In this document: positions 51,948-55,260 of the stretch, piece after piece
Layout: each line of letters starts with the position of its first letter
Position numbering within the stretch: position 1 is the first letter of the stretch
Assembly (NCBI GenBank): GCA_003427395.1
Contig: BFEA01000056.1
Span: 3,378,591 to 3,433,850, forward strand
From: Chara braunii
Taxonomy: Eukaryota > Streptophyta > Charophyceae > Charales > Characeae
Reading direction: 5' to 3'
Length of the DNA: 55,260 bases
Program-made: the position numbers and the translations under genes
The notes under the pieces: model-generated
The model's database searches: none
Told to the model about the DNA's origin: nothing
Seen by the model: the letters and a program-made list of their open reading frames with translations, nothing else

Positions 51948-52313
51948 CCTTTCTCGATTTTGCTCTCATTCAATAAGCTCACTATTATTCCGTGGCCTGC
52001 GGTCACACCTCATTGGTCCAGTACGCTGTGTTCAGATTACGGATGGAGCGAGCCTTTGACTGAGAGAGGGTACGACTACATGTCAGGTGAAGATCAGAAG
52101 GTAGTGGAAAGGACAACGCGATTGCGCCCACCTTTCTCGATTTTGCTCTCATTCAACAAGCTCACTATTATTCCGTGGCCTGCGGTCACACCTCATTGGT
52201 CCAGTACGCTGTGTTCAGATTACGGATGGAGCGAGTGTGTGACCGAGAGAGGGTATGACTACGTGTCACGTAAAGATCAGAAGGTAGTGGAAAGGACAAC
52301 GCGATGGCGCCCA
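51948..52313. repeat. Tandem duplication, 183-bp period
   Basis: Copies begin CCTTTCTCGATTTTGCTC at 51948 and 52131 and match closely to GGACAACGCGAT, with a handful of substitutions. Confidence 0.92.
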
Positions 52314-52319
52314 TCCGAT

Positions 52320-53380
52320 TCCAATTCCAACTCTGTGAAACACGGCGTCAAGCCCTCGCTCGGAGCACAGATTCCGCTTAGAATCCTGCCCCTTTCCGCC
52401 CTCAGAAGAGAAGCCATTGTGATTTTTGAAGTTGTATACGTCGTTGATTTCCGGTTTAACGCCGCCTCCAAATATGTGTAAGCGTGTGAAAGGTCCATAG
52501 CCTTGGGTCCCGCTGAATCACCGTGGTGTTCATAACTGCAACTGACAAAAGAGATTCCAGTTCCGATCTAGGACTCCACCCCGACCTTCTTTTCTTAAGA
52601 TCCTTGGCACACGTCAATTTTTGCGCTTTCCTGGGCCCATATGCATCTAAGTCCCACTCCGAAGGAAAGCAGCGCAGAGCGTGAGGTTTGAGCGTCACAG
52701 GTCCGAGCATGGATGTAATAAAGTAGGCAATGTGGTAAAAAAGAAGAAACTAGTTTTTCGAGAGTCTGTAGATCTCAATCCAAGAGTCAAAAAGTGAACG
52801 AGCAGCAAGTACGTCAAACACTTTTAACGGACTCTGGGGCCCTGGGCACACTCACACTGCACCTTTTTTTTACTTGTTTCCAGGCGGAATTGCGGCCAGA
52901 TGCATACAAGTCCAGCTGTAAATGCGGTCAGGTACATTTCAGTAGTGCTAGTGCAAGTTCGCCCTCACAAACCACAGGAAGATGTGGAAATGAAGCAGAG
53001 TCCACGGGCCAGATGGACAAGCAGCAGACTGCCATCGACGAAAAAGCTCCACAGGAAAGGAAGGAAGGAAATGAAGGGCTGAACGACTGACACACAACAA
53101 ATTGAGGAATCGCCCATAAATATTCAAAAAAGAAAAAACGAAATGAAAAAATACCCAGATCATCAGCGACACACACACTGAAAAAGGAGATCTTGTGGAC
53201 AGAAAGATACCTGCTGCCATCTTAACCCGAATACAACGTACAGTCATTATCACTGTATTTGAAACAACTTTGAGTCTACATACATCAATAATCACCGTAC
53301 GTTGTTATTCACGTGAAAGATCGTAGCAGGTGCCAGTCCGACAGCAGGGCTACAAAATATTGTTGTTGTGGATCCCAGTG
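52320..53380. other. No gene recognised
   Basis: Non-coding on inspection. A segment near 53240-53300 resembles the repeats at 54275-54545. Confidence 0.4.
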
Positions 53381-53415
53381 AACCCCCAAAATGTTTTCGT
53401 AAAATGTTTTCGTAA

Positions 53416-53490
53416 CATGGGACGCTGGACCCCCAAAATGTTTCCCGCAGGTGCAGCTCCCCACGAACAGACTCGGAGTGGAGCCATCAT
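53416..53490 (+). mobile_element. Retroposon tail family copy 3
   Basis: GGGACGCTGGACCCCC, GCAGCTCCCCACGAACAGAC, CGGAGTGGAGCCATCAT. It is nested in a small inverted arrangement of CCCCCAAAATGTTTT (about 53384) and AAAACATTTTGGGGGG (53491-53506). Confidence 0.6.
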
Positions 53491-53567
53491 AAAACATTTT
53501 GGGGGGCGATACAGGAGCTTGATATTACCGCCCCCTTTATCACACCCACAGTCAATGCTCGAGAAGA

Positions 53568-53658
53568 AGAAAAGAGAAAAAGGTGACGGCAACATACTAG
53601 TCAATTGGGCTTTCGCCGACAATGAATAGTATGTCGCCGTCACCCTTTTCTCTTTTCT
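53568..53658. repeat. Inverted repeat, 31-bp arms, 29-base loop
   Basis: Arm 53568-53598 (with GGTGACGGCAACATACT) pairs with 53628-53658 with about two mismatches. Confidence 0.88.
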
Positions 53659-53687
53659 GGGGGTGGTCTATGAACCCCTACCGTCTG

Positions 53688-53833
53688 GCCAGGATGAATT
53701 CGACTACAGGATATAGACTCGTCAGTGTCGCCAAAATTACACAGATACCCTTGAAAAAAGGGCCAGGATGAGTTCGACTGCTGGAGGTAGACTCGTCAGT
53801 ATGGCCAAAATTACAGATACCCTTGAAAAAAGG
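53688..53833. repeat. Tandem repeat, 74-bp period
   Basis: Copies begin GCCAGGATGA at 53688 and 53762 and share TTCGACT, TAGACTCGTCAGT, GGCCAAAATTAC/GCCAAAATTAC and GATACCCTTGAAAAAAGG. Confidence 0.9.
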
Positions 53834-54274
53834 GGTCAAATTCGTTTTTTTTTTCTTTCTTTCTTTTTTTTTAAGACCGGATGGACCGTGGATCAGGTAT
53901 TAACTGATCAGAAGTTCAGAACAGATACACTGCACTTGATCTATTTTTACCCAAAAGACCGAGAAAGGTATAAAAAGGGGTCAACTTTTATTATCACCAA
54001 GCCTCTTTTTTCGTAAGTTTGTTTCTCAGGTTCTGCCTCTTTCTAGAGGCTGTATGGCCATCATGCCCAAACTCTAGAAAACCCATTTTCAAGACTAGTG
54101 CGGCGAGGCCCTAAGTCCATCATAGCCATAAAACCCCACTCTACACACAAACTCAGCTCAGTACACAGTACAACCAACTGGCGCGGTCGGGAGAAGGTTA
54201 ACAGAGGCGTAAAATTTCAGGTTTCTTTTTCATGGGCCATCTTTACTTCTCTACCCCGAAAAAAAAAATTGGGG

Positions 54275-54545
54275 CAACTTTCGGTCTAGAATCAGCTGTA
54301 ATGACCCTGAGACTACCCCGGAAAAGAGTGTTCATCGTAACCGTATTCAGAGCAACTTTCAGTCTCGATTCAGCCATAATGACCGTAGGTAATTTTCGGC
54401 TGAAGTCGGTATATTAACAGCGTGTGCGTGTCGTAGTCTGCTATAGCTATCGTCTTCGCCCAAATAGAACACCCGGTCGTTATGGCTGTAATTTGGGCCA
54501 GCTTGCGGTCTAGATACAGCAAAATAATGACCGGGAGTTCTACTC
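54275..54545. repeat. Diverged repeats
   Basis: GCAACTTTCGGTCTAGAATC, GCAACTTTCAGTCTCGATTC and GCTTGCGGTCTAGATAC are each followed by AGC-TAATGACC. Three units, at about 54275, 54350 and 54500. Confidence 0.65.
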
Positions 54546-54779
54546 GGGTAAACACGGTTGTTAAAAAAATGCACATCAAAGGCAGGCACCGCCATCTTGT
54601 TCCGAATACAATGCACCCTGATCATGAATGTATACAAGCTGTTTTCCTGCTCTGGTACAGTCATGATGACCAGTGCGTTGCATGTGGGGGAACAGGGTAT
54701 ATATATAGGGATGAACCGGCAAATCTACGCTTTCTTTCATGATTTTTAGTGTCAGAATTAAAATGAATATGCAGTGCAA

Positions 54780-55200
54780 TTATTAAAATAAAACAAAACA
54801 ATCCATATGCACTTCTAAATTAAAAACAATCAATTCAAACAAAACAAAAAGTCTAAAAAAAAAATAAAAATAAAAAAAGTTATAAAAACTAATAAAAACT
54901 TTAAAAAGTATTAAAAACCAATCAATGAAGGTGGAAAAATGTTGAGCCACCTTATATATAGCGTGATCAGAAAACAAACGATGACAGTGCGAAAAATCTG
55001 AGCTGCATTTGTCAAAAGATATAAATCAAACAGCATCCAGAGAAGGTGGACTTGTGGAATGACATTAGCTCTTCTTAGATGGCTCCTTGAGCTTCTGCCA
55101 TTTTGCCACAAAGCTAATACACTATGCATTGCATCCTCCCAATCATTCACAGAAAAGGATGCCTAAGGCATCCATCATGCCATTCTACATACGTATATTT
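54780..55200. other. AT-rich, no gene recognised
   Basis: A-rich sequence with short A-runs up to about 54920, then unremarkable non-coding sequence. Confidence 0.4.
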
Positions 55201-55204
55201 ATTC

Positions 55205-55206
<2 letters not shown>

Positions 55207-55260
<54 letters not shown>
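55207..55260. repeat. (CT)n microsatellite at window end
   Basis: CT repeat running off the end of the window. Confidence 0.97.

Noticed and set aside
53700-53810. Possible second hammerhead family (minus strand CTGACGAGTC with GTCGAA downstream)
   Set aside because: Stem II pairs only with a mismatch, the GAAA box reads GAAT or GAAC, and no stem III partner is present. It is a plain tandem repeat.
1-55260. CRISPR array or bacterial-style operons
   Set aside because: No regular direct-repeat/spacer structure. Gene density, LINE and LTR content and microsatellites are those of a eukaryotic nuclear genome.

Overview
The window looks like nuclear DNA of a streptophyte green alga, most likely a charophyte such as Chara braunii. 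This is an inference. It rests on a plant/algal Na+/phosphate symporter (PTB/PiT type), on a gag-like protein resembling a family I remember from Chara, and on dense transposons, long microsatellites and two N-gaps typical of a draft assembly. Only one intact cellular gene can be supported: an intronless phosphate transporter at 2162-3823 (minus strand). Almost everything else is mobile or repetitive DNA.

Layout. 1-1500: a repeat family carrying hammerhead self-cleaving ribozymes. One copy at 31-88 (+) has every canonical core base. Two decayed copies at 503-558 and 1231-1299 (-) lie about 740 bp apart in direct repeats, an arrangement like a retrozyme. 1500-7000: fold-back elements, tandem duplications, the transporter gene, and a 659-bp terminal-inverted-repeat element (6341-6999) with three related hairpins. 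8360-11833: a decayed LINE (minus) split by a 1154-bp hAT-like element (9682-10835) with an 8-bp target duplication, abutting a ~200-226-bp tandem satellite (11821-12590). 16200-18646: an LTR-retrotransposon remnant with LTR end, primer-binding site and broken gag, no pol. 21200-23270: a second, related LTR fragment, then a family of repeats that can form hairpins with a conserved loop and co-varying stems, then AT-rich tandem repeats. 27170-28900: tRNA-like/SINE-like pieces and a roughly 700-bp block packed with a dozen different hairpins.

32900-43580: a large LINE (minus) with a gag-like zinc-knuckle ORF, a long middle region of unknown function, an APE-type endonuclease, a reverse transcriptase and a C-terminal zinc-finger region, all broken by frameshifts and stops. 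43600-55260: tandem repeats, microsatellites, long hairpins and a few unrecognised ORFs with possible membrane segments, none of which I can assign.

The parts do not form a metabolic system. The coherent story is layered mobile elements: nested insertions, deletion derivatives and structured RNAs. The strongest candidates for something undescribed are the hammerhead-bearing repeat at the left end, the co-varying hairpin family at 21.7-22.4 kb and the hairpin-dense block at 28.2-28.9 kb.
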